From Streptomyces sp. NBC_00457 (lineage in GTDB: Bacteria > Actinomycetota > Actinomycetes > Streptomycetales > Streptomycetaceae): a DNA stretch of 64,000 nucleotides. Positions 28,324-39,985 of the stretch are shown here, in pieces. The DNA lies in NCBI RefSeq assembly GCF_036014015.1, contig NZ_CP107905.1, positions 7,192,001 to 7,256,000 of the forward strand, written 5' to 3'. Made by a program: the position numbers and the translations under genes. The number at the start of each line of letters is the position of its first letter. Position 1 is the first letter of the stretch. The notes below the pieces were generated by a model. It made no database searches, was not told the DNA's origin, and saw nothing but the letters and a program-made list of their open reading frames with translations.

Positions 28324-28343
28324 GGATCCTGTCTAGTACGGAA

Positions 28344-31489
<3,146 letters not shown>

Positions 31490-31528
31490 CGGTTCGCGTC
31501 GCGTGGGTGCCGCGATAGGTCGTTGAGC

Positions 31529-31612
31529 GGCTGACTCGCCGTCGTGGCTTGTCGCGCCCACGCGGCGGAGCCGGAAATTGATACAGCCCCGCGCCCCTTT
31601 AGGGCGTTGTCG
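31529..31612 (+). repeat. Dispersed palindromic repeat, long form, copy E
   Basis: It reads GTCGTGGCTTGTCGCG, then the long-form insert CCCACGCGGCGGAGCCG and ATTGATACAGCC, then CCGCGCCCCTTTAGGGCG with a damaged second arm. It is in the opposite orientation to the near-identical long copies at 59.8 and 60.8 kb. It lies 39 bases after the leuA stop. Confidence 0.8.
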
Positions 31613-31627
31613 CGGCCCGGCGTTCAC

Positions 31628-31662
31628 AGGTCCCGTCCGCCGTATCTCGGCGGACGGGACCT
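31628..31662 (+). terminator. Strong intrinsic terminator after leuA
   Basis: AGGTCCCGTCCGCCG (31628-31642) and CGGCGGACGGGACCT (31648-31662) form a perfect 15-bp stem with loop TATCT, followed by CGTTTT. This is the best-formed intrinsic terminator with a T-tract in the window. Confidence 0.85.
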
Positions 31663-31787
31663 CGTTTTCCGGCCAATCCCTGTGCAGGTCACGGGTGGGT
31701 CTCGTCCGGGGTGCTGACTCTGGCTCGACAATGTGGCTAACATCACGCGAGCGCGGCGATGTTGCCGTGGGGTTACGGAGGTGCGAC

Positions 31788-32483
31788 GTGCTGCCAGGAC
31801 GGGGACGAGACGGCCGTGCTGCCAGGCGTGCGCGCATTCTGGGCACCCGTACCTCGTGGAGTGCCGTCGGGGACGGCGAGTTCTTCTGTCCGGGGTGCGG
31901 GGGAGACCGGAATTATCAGCGGCTGACCGGGCGTCGCCGGTTCACGATGCTGGGTGTGCCCGTGCTGCCGAGGGGCGAGTCGGGGCCGGTCGTGGAGTGT
32001 GCGGCCTGCCAGCGGCACTTCGGCACGGACGTGCTGGATCACCCGACGACCACGCGGTTCTCCGCGATGCTCCGCGACGCCGTGCACACCGTCGCCCTCG
32101 CGGTCCTCGCCGCGGGCGGCACCTGCAGTCGTACGTCGCTGGAGGCGGCGGCGACCGAGGTGCGTGCCGCCGGGTTCGACGACTGCACGGAGGACCAGCT
32201 GAACGCTCTCGTGGAGGCGCTGGCCGCGGACACCGGCCGGGTCTACGGGGAGCCGTGCGGGGCGGGTCTGGCCATAGAACTGCACGAGGCCCTCGACCCG
32301 CTGGCCCCGCACCTCGCCGCGCCGGGCCGGGAGTCGATCCTGCTGCAGGGCGCGCGGATCGCCCTTGCGGACGGGCCGTACACCCCGGCCGAGCGGGATG
32401 TGCTCAGCACGGTGGGGGCGGCGCTCACGATCTGCGGGGACGATGTGAGCCGGTTGCTGGCGGCGGCGCGTACGCCGTCGTAG
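31788..32483 (+). CDS. TerB-like (tellurite-resistance family) protein
   Basis: A 231-residue cytoplasmic protein. I chose the GTG at 31788 because GGAGG lies six bases ahead. An N-terminal zinc-ribbon-like section has CPGCGG (33 residues in) and ECAACQRHFG. The C-terminal half is the helical TerB domain, with GARIALADGPYTPAERDVL typical of the metal-binding helix. The function is unclear: TerB proteins are tied to stress and membrane processes, not only tellurite. The gene habitually sits downstream of leuA in Streptomyces, but the terminator between them implies separate transcription. Confidence 0.85.
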   Translation: MLPGRGRDGRAARRARILGTRTSWSAVGDGEFFCPGCGGDRNYQRLTGRRRFTMLGVPVLPRGESGPVVECAACQRHFGTDVLDHPTTTRFSAMLRDAVHTVALAVLAAGGTCSRTSLEAAATEVRAAGFDDCTEDQLNALVEALAADTGRVYGEPCGAGLAIELHEALDPLAPHLAAPGRESILLQGARIALADGPYTPAERDVLSTVGAALTICGDDVSRLLAAARTPS

Positions 32484-32486
32484 CCG

Positions 32487-32502
32487 TACTCCCCGGGGAG
32501 TA
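32487..32502 (+). promoter_or_regulatory. Perfect 16-bp palindrome after the TerB gene
   Basis: TACTCCCCGGGGAGTA is a perfect palindrome beginning four bases after the TerB stop and 124 bases ahead of the MMPL start. With no loop it is a poor RNA hairpin but a good dimeric operator candidate for the MMPL exporter. No regulator gene of the usual type is adjacent. Confidence 0.4.
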
Positions 32503-32626
32503 ACGCGGCCCACGTGACGCCCCTGGCAGTACCCCTCAACTCGCCCTCACGCGCGACGAATCGCCCTCCTCCCGCCGGGAGTCTGGAGAACGACCCAGAC
32601 ACCCCGACCGGAGGGAGGCCCGTCAT

Positions 32627-34714
32627 ATGGGGGCCGCAAAGACATCCGTACGGCGGCGACGTGCCGTGCCCTGGCTGGTGCTCGGGCTGTGGATCGCCGT
32701 ACTGGCGTTCGCCTCGCCGTTCGCCGCGAAACTCGCCGATGTCCAGCGTGACCGTGCCGTCGACTATCTGCCGGCCAGTGCCGACTCCACCCAGGCCGCC
32801 AAGATCGAGGAGCGGCTGCCCGGTGGTGAGGCCACCGAAATGGTCGTCGTCTACCACCGCGACGGCGGACTGACCGCCGCCGACAAGGCCACCGCCGCCG
32901 GCCAGATCGACCGGATCGCCGGCGCGCACACCCTGACCGACGAACCGGCCGGAGTGCCGTCCAAGGACGGCACCACCCTGATCTACCCGGTGGCCAGCAC
33001 CGAGCCCGGCGCGGACGAGAAGGCCCGGGAGAAGATGGTCCTCGACGTACGGGACATCGCGCAGGGCGGCGACGGGCTGAGCGTCGACGTCGGCGGTCCG
33101 GAGGCGCTCGACACGGACTCCTCCGAGGTCTACGACTCGCTCGACGGACCGCTGCTCTACACCGCCCTCGCGGTCGTCGCGCTGCTGCTGATCCTCATCT
33201 ACCGCAGCCCGTTCCTGTGGCTGCTGCCGCTCCTCGTCGCCGGTTTGGCCGACTATCTGTCGATGGGCCTCGCCTACGGGCTCAACCGGTGGTTCGGGAC
33301 GCCCGTGTCCGGCCAGAGTTCCGGGATCATGACGATCCTCGTGATCGGCGCGGGGACCGACTACGCGTTGCTGCTCGTCGCCCGGTACCGGGAGGAACTG
33401 CGGCGCATCGAGCGGCCGTACGACGCCATGGTGGCCGCCCTGCGCGGCTGCGGGCCCGCCGTGCTCGCCTCCTCGGGCACCGTCGCCGCCGGACTGCTGT
33501 GCCTGCTCGCCGCCGACCTCAACTCCAGCCGGGGCATGGGACCGCTCGGCGCCCTCGGCGTGCTGTGCGCTCTGGTGGCCATGCTGACCCTGCTGCCCGC
33601 GCTGCTGGTGCTGCTGGGCCGGCGGGTGTTCTGGCCGCTGGTGCCGCGCTACGGCAGTACACCCAAGGTCCGCCGGTCGCTGTTCTCCGCGATGGGCAGT
33701 TCCGCCGGGCGACGCCCGCTGACCGTGCTCGCCGGTGGCGCCGTCCTGCTCGGGGCGCTCGCGCTGGGCACACTGAACCTGCCCGGCACCATCAAGCAGG
33801 AGGACTCCTTCACCAACAAGCCCGAAGCCGTGGCGGCCATGGAGACCCTGGCCAAGGCCTACCCTGAGCAGGGCACGCAACCCATCAGCGTCATCGCGCC
33901 CACCGACCGCGCCGACGCCGCCCTGGCCGACATCCGCGACACGGCCGGCGTGGAGAGCGCCGAACGTGATCGCAGCGGCGACGGCTGGACCGAGATCTCC
34001 GTACTCGCCGCCGCCCCGCCGGAGTCCCCGGGCGAGACCCGCACCATCAAGGATCTGCGCGACCGGCTCGACGGCTCCTACGTCGGCGGAGTGAGCGCCG
34101 AGCAGATCGACCTGAAGGCCACCAATGCGAGCGACACGAAGGTCGTCGTGCCGCTCGTCCTCGCCTCCGTACTGCTGATCCTGATCGCGCTGCTGCGCAG
34201 CCTGGTCGCCCCGTTGCTGCTGGTGGCCGCCGTGGTCGCGGTGTGGGGCGCGGCGCTCGGCATCGGCGGGCTGGTCTTCGGGCCGGTGTTCGGCTTCGAG
34301 GGCACCGACCCCGGACTCGGGCTGCTGTCCTTCGTGTTCCTCGTCGCCCTCGGCGTCGACTACGGCATCTTCCTGATGCACCGGATGCGGGAGGAGGCGT
34401 TGAAGGGCGCCGAGCCCGTGGCGGCCGCCCTCACCGCGCTGCGGACGACGGGCGGGGTCATCGCCTCCGCGGGACTGGTCCTCGCGGCCACCTTCGCGGT
34501 GCTCATCAACATGCCGCTCGTCCAACTCGTCGAGCTGGGCTTCGTCATCGCGGTGGGCGTCCTGCTCGACACCTTCCTCGTCCGCACCTACCTGGTCACC
34601 AGCGCGAGCGTCGCGCTGCGTCGCAAGGTGTGGTGGCCGGGCCGCCTCTCCCGCGAGCCCGAACCGCCCATGCCGCCGAAGGAACCCGAGCTGGTGACCG
34701 TGTCCGCCCACTGA
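32627..34714 (+). CDS. MMPL family (RND-type) exporter
   Basis: A 695-residue membrane protein, with ATG 32627 after GGAGGGAGG. There are two homologous halves, each with one N-terminal helix, a periplasm-equivalent loop domain and five helices. First half: LLYTALAVVALLLILIYRSP and ILVIGAGTDYALLLVARYRE. Second half: VFLVALGVDYGIFLMHRMRE. GTDY and GVDY are the proton-relay aspartates. MMPL proteins export lipids, pigments or hydrophobic drugs using the proton gradient. A two-component pair follows after a terminator and may regulate it. The substrate is unknown. Confidence 0.92.
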   Translation: MGAAKTSVRRRRAVPWLVLGLWIAVLAFASPFAAKLADVQRDRAVDYLPASADSTQAAKIEERLPGGEATEMVVVYHRDGGLTAADKATAAGQIDRIAGAHTLTDEPAGVPSKDGTTLIYPVASTEPGADEKAREKMVLDVRDIAQGGDGLSVDVGGPEALDTDSSEVYDSLDGPLLYTALAVVALLLILIYRSPFLWLLPLLVAGLADYLSMGLAYGLNRWFGTPVSGQSSGIMTILVIGAGTDYALLLVARYREELRRIERPYDAMVAALRGCGPAVLASSGTVAAGLLCLLAADLNSSRGMGPLGALGVLCALVAMLTLLPALLVLLGRRVFWPLVPRYGSTPKVRRSLFSAMGSSAGRRPLTVLAGGAVLLGALALGTLNLPGTIKQEDSFTNKPEAVAAMETLAKAYPEQGTQPISVIAPTDRADAALADIRDTAGVESAERDRSGDGWTEISVLAAAPPESPGETRTIKDLRDRLDGSYVGGVSAEQIDLKATNASDTKVVVPLVLASVLLILIALLRSLVAPLLLVAAVVAVWGAALGIGGLVFGPVFGFEGTDPGLGLLSFVFLVALGVDYGIFLMHRMREEALKGAEPVAAALTALRTTGGVIASAGLVLAATFAVLINMPLVQLVELGFVIAVGVLLDTFLVRTYLVTSASVALRRKVWWPGRLSREPEPPMPPKEPELVTVSAH

Positions 34715-34721
34715 CCCGAAA

Positions 34722-34748
34722 GGCGCCCCTCCCTCCCGGAGGGGCGCC
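34722..34748 (+). terminator. Terminator hairpin between MMPL and kinase genes
   Basis: GGCGCCCCTCC (34722-34732) and GGAGGGGCGCC (34738-34748) form a perfect 11-bp stem with loop CTCCC. No T-run follows, as is common in Streptomyces. It separates the exporter from the histidine kinase gene. Confidence 0.7.
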
Positions 34749-34769
34749 CTCCGCACGGAAGATGACCCT

Positions 34770-35984
34770 GTGCAGACATCCACCACCACGGCATCTCCCC
34801 GCCTCGGCGAGCGGGTCATGGCGGCGATCAACCGCGACCCCCGCACCGCCCCGCACGGCATGCGCAACGACGCGCTGCTGGCCGGGGCGCTCGCCGTCGT
34901 CTCCACGGCCCTCGCCCTGCTCGTCGACGACGGGCTGCGGCCCGACGCGCTCGGCTGGAGTCTGCTGCTCGCCGCGCATGTGCCGCTCGTGTGGCGGCGC
35001 CGCCACCCCGTGCCGGTGCTGCTCGTGGCGCTGGCCTGCATCGCTCCGTACCACGCCCTCGACAACAACCACACCGCGCCCATCCCGGCGACCATGGTGG
35101 TGCTGTACACGATCGCGGCGACCGGCACGGTGCGCCGTACGCTGCTCACCGGCACCACGGTCCTCGGCGTGACGCTGATCATGAACGCCCTCACCAACCC
35201 CGACGGGGTGGTGGAGCTCCTGCGGATCTCCGGCTGGGTCGTCGCCGTCCTCTTCATCGGCATCGACGTCCGCTACTACCGCCAGTACGTCGCCGCCATC
35301 GTCGAACGCGCCGAACGCGCCGAACGCACCCGCGAGGAGGAAGCCCGCCGCCGCGTCGCCGAGGAGCGCCTCCGGATCGCCCGGGACCTGCACGACCTGC
35401 TCGCGCACAGCATCACCCTCATCGGCGTGCAGACCTCCGTCGCCGCGCACGTCCTCGCCGCCGACCCCGAGCGCCTGGACCGGGAGACGGTCGCCAAGGC
35501 CCTCGACGACATCGCCGAGACCTGCCGGACGGCGCGCGGCGAGCTGCGTACGACGCTGGAGGTGCTGCGGGAGCACGGCTCGCCCGACGCGCGCGGCCCG
35601 CTGCCCGGCCTCGACGGGCTGCCCGACCTGGTGGAGGCCGCCCGGCTCGCGGGCGCGAAGGTCCAGCAGACGGTGGCGATACGGCACGCCCCGCCCGCCG
35701 TCGGCGCCGCCGCCTACCGCATCGTCCAGGAGGCGCTCACCAACGCCGTACGGCATGCGGGACCCGAACCGGCCGTCGCCGTCGACCTGCACGAGAAGGA
35801 CGGCGCCCTGCACCTCGCCGTCACCGACGACGGCACCGGCCCCACCCCCGGGAAGTCACCGGGCTTCGGGCTCGTCGGAATGCGCGAGCGCGCCCGCAGC
35901 GTGGGCGGCACACTCGACGCCGGGCCGCGCGACCGGGGCGGCTTCCAGGTGACCGCCGTACTTCCGCTGGGAGGAGCCACGTGA
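34770..35984 (+). CDS. Two-component sensor histidine kinase (HisKA_3/NarL type)
   Basis: A 404-residue kinase. Starting at GTG 34770, a membrane region of four to six helices spans about residues 28-150 (LLAGALAVVSTALALLV, VVLYTIAATGTV, LRISGWVVAVLFIGIDV). A coiled segment AERAERTREEEARRR and the HisKA_3 box RIARDLHDLLAHSITLIGVQ follow, with His208 the phosphorylation site. The ATPase has QEALTNAVRHAG (N box) and GFGLVGMRERARSVGG (G box). The stimulus is unknown, and there is almost no extracytoplasmic loop, suggesting an intramembrane sensor. Its stop overlaps the response regulator start by four bases. Confidence 0.93.
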   Translation: MQTSTTTASPRLGERVMAAINRDPRTAPHGMRNDALLAGALAVVSTALALLVDDGLRPDALGWSLLLAAHVPLVWRRRHPVPVLLVALACIAPYHALDNNHTAPIPATMVVLYTIAATGTVRRTLLTGTTVLGVTLIMNALTNPDGVVELLRISGWVVAVLFIGIDVRYYRQYVAAIVERAERAERTREEEARRRVAEERLRIARDLHDLLAHSITLIGVQTSVAAHVLAADPERLDRETVAKALDDIAETCRTARGELRTTLEVLREHGSPDARGPLPGLDGLPDLVEAARLAGAKVQQTVAIRHAPPAVGAAAYRIVQEALTNAVRHAGPEPAVAVDLHEKDGALHLAVTDDGTGPTPGKSPGFGLVGMRERARSVGGTLDAGPRDRGGFQVTAVLPLGGAT

Positions 35985-36646
35985 CCATCCGCGTCCTGCT
36001 CGCCGACGACCAGACCCTCGTCAGGGCCGCGTTCGCCATGCTCGTCGAGTCCGCGCCGGACATGGAGGTCGTGGGACAGGCCGCGACCGGCCGCGAGGCA
36101 CTGGAACTGGCCCGCACCGAACGCGCCGACCTGGTGGTGATGGACATCCGCATGCCCGACCTGGACGGCATCGAGGCGACACGGCAGATCGCCGCCGAGG
36201 AGGACCTGGCCGGCGTCAAGGTCCTCGTCCTCACCACCTACGACACCGACGAGCACATCATCGAGGCGCTGCGGGCCGGCGCCTCCGGGTTCCTCGTGAA
36301 GGACACCCGTCCGGCCGAACTGCTCGACGCGATCCGCACGGTGGCGGCAGGGGAGGCGCTGCTGTCGCCGGGGCCGACGGCACGGCTGATCGAGCGACTT
36401 CTGCGCAGCCCTTCGGCTCCACCGGCGGCGGGCGGGCCCGAATGCCTGTCCGAACGGGAGCGCGAGGTGCTCACCCTGGTGGCGCGCGGGCTCAACAACA
36501 CCGAGATCTCCGAGGCATTGGGGCTGAGCCCGCTGACGGCGAAGACGCACGTCAGCCGCATCATGGGGAAGCTGGGGGCGAGGGACCGGGCGCAATTGGT
36601 CATCGTGGCGTACGAGTCGGGGATGGTCACACCGGGGACCATGTGA
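35981..36646 (+). CDS. LuxR/NarL-family response regulator
   Basis: A 221-residue regulator from GTG 35981. The receiver domain has LLADDQTLVR, phospho-acceptor Asp55 in VVMDIRMPDLDG, Thr in VLVLTTYDTDE and Lys in GFLVKDTRP. A C-terminal LuxR helix-turn-helix follows: LSEREREVLTLVARGLNNTE, then LSPLTAKTHVSRIMGKLGA. It pairs with the overlapping kinase. Likely targets are the nearby MMPL exporter or its own operon, by inference only. Confidence 0.94.
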   Translation: MTIRVLLADDQTLVRAAFAMLVESAPDMEVVGQAATGREALELARTERADLVVMDIRMPDLDGIEATRQIAAEEDLAGVKVLVLTTYDTDEHIIEALRAGASGFLVKDTRPAELLDAIRTVAAGEALLSPGPTARLIERLLRSPSAPPAAGGPECLSEREREVLTLVARGLNNTEISEALGLSPLTAKTHVSRIMGKLGARDRAQLVIVAYESGMVTPGTM

Positions 36647-36679
36647 CGGACCGCATCCGACGATCCGTCAGGGAGAGGG

Positions 36680-37858
36680 ATGAGACTCCTGATCCGCACC
36701 CTCCTCGTCACCGCCGTACTCCTCAGTCCCCTGGCCGCTCCCACGGCCACCGCCTCGGCAGCCGCCTGCACCACCTCACTGCCGTACGTCTCCGGAAAGG
36801 GCGGCTACGACACCTACCGCATCCCCGCCACCGTCAGGACCGGTGAGGGCACGATCCTCGCCTTCGCCGAGGGCCGGCGCGACGGCGCCGGCGACACCGG
36901 CAACATCGATGTCGTCCTGCGCCGCTCCGGCGACGGCGGCTGCACCTGGGGCCCGCTCCAGGTCGTCGCGGCCGGCGGCGGGAACACCCGGGGCAACCCG
37001 GCACCCGTGTACGACCCGCGCGCCCAGGCGGTCATCCTGCTCACCTCCTACAACAGCGGCGATGTGACGGAAAGTCAGATCATGCGCGGCGAGGTCACGC
37101 CCCAGCAGAGCCGCCGGGTCTTCGTGCAGCGCAGCTGGGACGACGGCCGCACCTTCACGTCCCCACGCGACATCACCACCCGCGTCAAGCCGAGGAACTG
37201 GCGCTGGTACGCGACCGGCCCCGGCCACGCCGTCGCCCTGACCCGCGGCCCGCACGCCGGACGCCTGGTGGTCCCCGCCAACCACTCCACCGCCCCGCCC
37301 GCCGGCTCCGCCGACACCGGCCAGGAGCCCAAGTACTACGGCGGCCACGCCCTCTACAGCGACAACGGCGGCCAGACCTGGAACCTGGGCTTCGTCGACG
37401 CCACCTACAACGGCTACAACAACGCCAACGAATCCACCGCCACCCAACTCACCGACGGCCGCCTCTACTTCAACTCCCGCGACCACAACGGCACGAGCCC
37501 CGGCAACCGGCTCGACAGCTATTCGAGCAGCGGCGCGCGGAAACTGGACCGCCCCTACCGGGTGCAGCCCACCCTCAACGACGTGCCCGTCGTGGAGGCC
37601 AGCGTCCTCCAGGTCCAGTCGGGCCCCCTCCTGTTTTCAGGCCCGTCCGTGCCCACCGCCCGGCGGTCCATGGCGATCTGGCGCAGCAAGGACGCCGGAA
37701 AGACATTCAAGAAGGTCCGCACCCTGGACGGCCGCCGGGCCGCCTACTCCGACCTGGTCCAGGTGAACCGGAACACGGTCGGGATCCTGTACGAGACGGG
37801 GGCGAGCGGGACGTACGAGACGATCGAGTTCCGCCGGCTTCCGGTCAGCGGGCTCTAG
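36680..37858 (+). CDS. Secreted exo-alpha-sialidase (GH33-like)
   Basis: A 392-residue secreted beta-propeller enzyme. ATG 36680 follows GGGAGAGGG. The signal peptide is MRLLIRTLLVTAVLLSPLAA with probable cleavage after TASA. The sialidase F/YRIP motif appears as YRIPATVRT. Four Asp-box repeats (S/T-x-D-x-G-x-T-W/F) are visible: SGDGGCTW, SWDDGRTF, SDNGGQTW and SKDAGKTF. The catalytic region includes ILAFAEGRRDG and NESTATQLTDGRLYFNSRD. It should release terminal sialic acids or related sugars outside the cell. It stands alone between the regulatory pair and the secretion locus. Confidence 0.9.
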   Translation: MRLLIRTLLVTAVLLSPLAAPTATASAAACTTSLPYVSGKGGYDTYRIPATVRTGEGTILAFAEGRRDGAGDTGNIDVVLRRSGDGGCTWGPLQVVAAGGGNTRGNPAPVYDPRAQAVILLTSYNSGDVTESQIMRGEVTPQQSRRVFVQRSWDDGRTFTSPRDITTRVKPRNWRWYATGPGHAVALTRGPHAGRLVVPANHSTAPPAGSADTGQEPKYYGGHALYSDNGGQTWNLGFVDATYNGYNNANESTATQLTDGRLYFNSRDHNGTSPGNRLDSYSSSGARKLDRPYRVQPTLNDVPVVEASVLQVQSGPLLFSGPSVPTARRSMAIWRSKDAGKTFKKVRTLDGRRAAYSDLVQVNRNTVGILYETGASGTYETIEFRRLPVSGL

Positions 37859-37887
37859 ACGACCGAAGGGCGCGGCATACCTTCCCG

Positions 37888-37919
37888 ATTGGGCAACTTG
37901 CCTGTTCCCGTTGCCCATT
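37888..37919 (+). promoter_or_regulatory. Inverted repeat upstream of the sigma factor gene
   Basis: ATTGGGCAAC (37888-37897) and GTTGCCCATT (37910-37919) are inverted around 12 bases with one mismatch. A third ATTGGGCAA occurs at 37972-37980. The element follows the sialidase stop by 29 bases and may terminate that gene or regulate the next one. Confidence 0.45.
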
Positions 37920-37926
37920 GGAAAGA

Positions 37927-38027
37927 GAACTCTGAGCTATATCTGAGGTGACTCTGCTGTCTTTTGTCGTTATTGGGCAAAAGCTGACACAGGAAAAATC
38001 CGCAGGATGTCAATAGCCTCAGAGTTC
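37927..38027 (+). promoter_or_regulatory. Nested inverted repeats in the 5' region of the ECF sigma gene
   Basis: GAACTCTGAG (37927-37936) is perfectly complementary to CTCAGAGTTC (38018-38027). Inside, CTTTTG (37961-37966) pairs with CAAAAG (37978-37983). The stretch is clearly less GC-rich than its surroundings and ends 66 bases before the sigma factor ATG. A folded leader or regulator-binding region is likely. Confidence 0.45.
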
Positions 38028-38093
38028 CACCACGGCCCCAGTGGGCCCGGTGCCCCCATGTCGCCCCACAGAGTGCGTCGTTGGAGCAAAACC

Positions 38094-38603
38094 ATGTCTC
38101 ACGCTCAATTACCCGGCTCTCCCCCAACCGCTGAGCGCTACCGGGCTCGCCTGCTCCGCCACGCGTACCGGCTCACCTCCGGAGACCGGCACCGTGCCGA
38201 GGACATCGTGCAGGAGACGATGTTGCGGGCCTGGCTGGCAGCCGCCGACCTCGACCGTTACGACGAGGACCGCCGGATCGCCTGGCTCTACCGCGTCGCC
38301 CGCAATCTGGCGGTCGATGCCCGCCGACGCGACCGGGCCGTCCCGGTCGGCGTGATCCCGGACGACATGGTGCACCGGCCGGACAGCGCAGGCGACCTGG
38401 CCGACAGCGTCGCCGACCGTCAGATCGTCCGGCTGGCCCTGGCGGGACTGTCGCCCGAGCATCGCGAGGTGCTGTTCCACATCCACGTGCGCGACCACAC
38501 CCGGGCGCAGGCCGCGCGGACCATCGGGGTCCCGCAGGGCACCGTCAAGTCGCGCAACCACTATGCCCTGTTGGCGCTACGAGACCAGATCCAGGCGGCA
38601 TGA
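38094..38603 (+). CDS. ECF-type sigma-70 family sigma factor
   Basis: A 169-residue sigma factor. ATG 38094 follows GGAG at eight bases, and in-frame upstream starts would add sequence without family similarity. Region 2 spans about residues 20-85 with RAEDIVQETMLRAWLAAADL and AWLYRVARNLAVDARRR. Region 4 is VRLALAGLSPEHREVLFHIH and AARTIGVPQGTVKSRNHYAL. The gene overlaps the following membrane protein gene by four bases and stands at the head of the secretion locus, so it is the likely dedicated regulator of these genes. No classical anti-sigma (zinc-motif) protein is adjacent. The membrane protein behind it may substitute. Confidence 0.92.
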   Translation: MSHAQLPGSPPTAERYRARLLRHAYRLTSGDRHRAEDIVQETMLRAWLAAADLDRYDEDRRIAWLYRVARNLAVDARRRDRAVPVGVIPDDMVHRPDSAGDLADSVADRQIVRLALAGLSPEHREVLFHIHVRDHTRAQAARTIGVPQGTVKSRNHYALLALRDQIQAA

Positions 38604-39823
38604 GGAACACCGACCCCTTCGTCTTCTTCCGGCAGCACAGCGACACCATCTACCGGGTGCTCGGCATCATGGGGGCGCTGCTGCTGGTCTACCTGCTACT
38701 GCGCGTGTGGGCGATGCGCTGGGGCGGCTGGCGCGCGGCCTGGGCGCGGCTGCGCCGTGAAGTGGCCGTCACGCGGTACGCGTTCACCGCGCCCGTGCGG
38801 GCCTGGTACCGCCACCGGAGCAGTCTGCGGCTGCTCGTACGGCAGTTGGGCGCCCCCGCGACCTGGCGGGACGCGGAACGAGCCCTGGCCGCGGCCCGGT
38901 CGGCCGCCGCGCCGGCCCGGCCGTACGCCGCGCTGGTGGCCTCCGACTCGGTCGCCGTGCTCCTCGCCGGGACCGACCTCCCGCGGCCCGACCCCGACGG
39001 GGCGTGGTGGACGGAGCCGGACCAGCCGGAGCGATGGCTCGTGGCCCGCGCGGACCTGCCCTCCGTGACACCGGAGGCGGCCGACGTCCGCCCGATCATC
39101 GTCGCCGTCGGTGAGGCGGACCGGTCGGTGGCCTTCCTCGACCTGGCCGTCGGCCCGCCCGTGCTCTCCGTCACCGGGCACGACCGGGCGGCCACGGCCC
39201 TGGTCCAGGTGGTCGCCGCGCAGCTCGACGTACGGCTGCCGAGCCCGCTGGTCGTCGTCGCCGAGGGTGTGCACCGGGACTACGCGGGCCCCCCGGTGCG
39301 GTCCGCGTACCGGACCGCCCGGGAGACTCCGCCCCGGCTGGGTATCGCGCCCGTGCTGATCGCGGCTGAACTGCCGGACCCGCTGCCGCCGGAGTTCGCC
39401 GCGCCGCCCGGGGACGACCCCACAGTCCGGGCCGTGGTCCTGGGCCCCGGCCGGGCCTACGTCCGCTCGCTGCTGACCGACCGGCACGGCAGGGTGGCCG
39501 TCGCCGGGACCCCGCTGCTGGCCCGCTGCGGCCCGCTGGGCCGCGCCGTGGCCAAGGTGCTGCCCTCGATCCCGCCCGTCCTGCCGCCCGCCCCGTCCGC
39601 CGAAGCCTCGACCGGACTCTCCGGCCGCCACGCGCGCGACCTGTTCGAAGAAGAAGACCAAGGCGCGGTGGAGGCGCCGAAGGTGTCCCGCAGCACGCCC
39701 GACGAGTCCGCCACCTCCCTGCACACGACCGGCGAGGCCCCACTCCCCGCCGCCTCCCGCACGGCAGCCCCCCGCCCGAAACCCACCACCCCGGCCCCCG
39801 GCACCACGTCCACGCACAGCTGA
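38600..39823 (+). CDS. Membrane-anchored hypothetical protein of the T7SS locus
   Basis: A 407-residue protein. One clear membrane segment is near the N-terminus (YRVLGIMGALLLVYLLLRVW, residues about 18-38), followed by a basic juxtamembrane helix. A domain of about 200 residues (SVAVLLAGTDLPRPDPDG through PVLSVTGHDRAATALVQVVA) suggests an alpha/beta fold related to the inactive ATPase-like domains of secretion accessory proteins. A Pro/Ser/Thr-rich tail follows. I do not recognise a named family. It is coupled to the sigma gene by ATGA overlap and precedes the EccC ATPase gene. It could be an anti-sigma factor or a structural partner of EccC, both by inference. The end of the gene is part of a tandem repeat. 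Confidence 0.75.
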   Translation: MRNTDPFVFFRQHSDTIYRVLGIMGALLLVYLLLRVWAMRWGGWRAAWARLRREVAVTRYAFTAPVRAWYRHRSSLRLLVRQLGAPATWRDAERALAAARSAAAPARPYAALVASDSVAVLLAGTDLPRPDPDGAWWTEPDQPERWLVARADLPSVTPEAADVRPIIVAVGEADRSVAFLDLAVGPPVLSVTGHDRAATALVQVVAAQLDVRLPSPLVVVAEGVHRDYAGPPVRSAYRTARETPPRLGIAPVLIAAELPDPLPPEFAAPPGDDPTVRAVVLGPGRAYVRSLLTDRHGRVAVAGTPLLARCGPLGRAVAKVLPSIPPVLPPAPSAEASTGLSGRHARDLFEEEDQGAVEAPKVSRSTPDESATSLHTTGEAPLPAASRTAAPRPKPTTPAPGTTSTHS

Positions 39824-39965
39824 CCCCGCCACCCGCTCGGCCGGCCCCCGCCCGGAGCCGGCCCCGGCCCCGGCATCTCGTCCACGCACAGTTGACCCCG
39901 TCCGCTCTGCCGGCCTCCGCCCGGAGCCGGCCCCCCGGCACCACGTCCACGCAAGCTGACCCCTC
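39796..39965 (+). repeat. Three imperfect tandem repeats across a gene end
   Basis: A unit of roughly 65-70 bases recurs three times. Each ends in a variant of CCACGTCCACGCACAGCTGA (39807-39826, a changed copy near 39869-39897, and one near 39945-39961). The segment GCCCGGAGCCGGCCCC occurs in the second and third. The first copy holds the stop codon of the membrane protein gene, and the rest fills the 162-base gap to the eccC start. Confidence 0.65.
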
Positions 39966-39985
39966 GCGCACCGGTTGGACCCACG

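Noticed and set aside
32243..35263. A 1,006-codon frame antisense to the MMPL and kinase genes
   Set aside because: It spans intergenic terminators and two certain genes and has no motifs.
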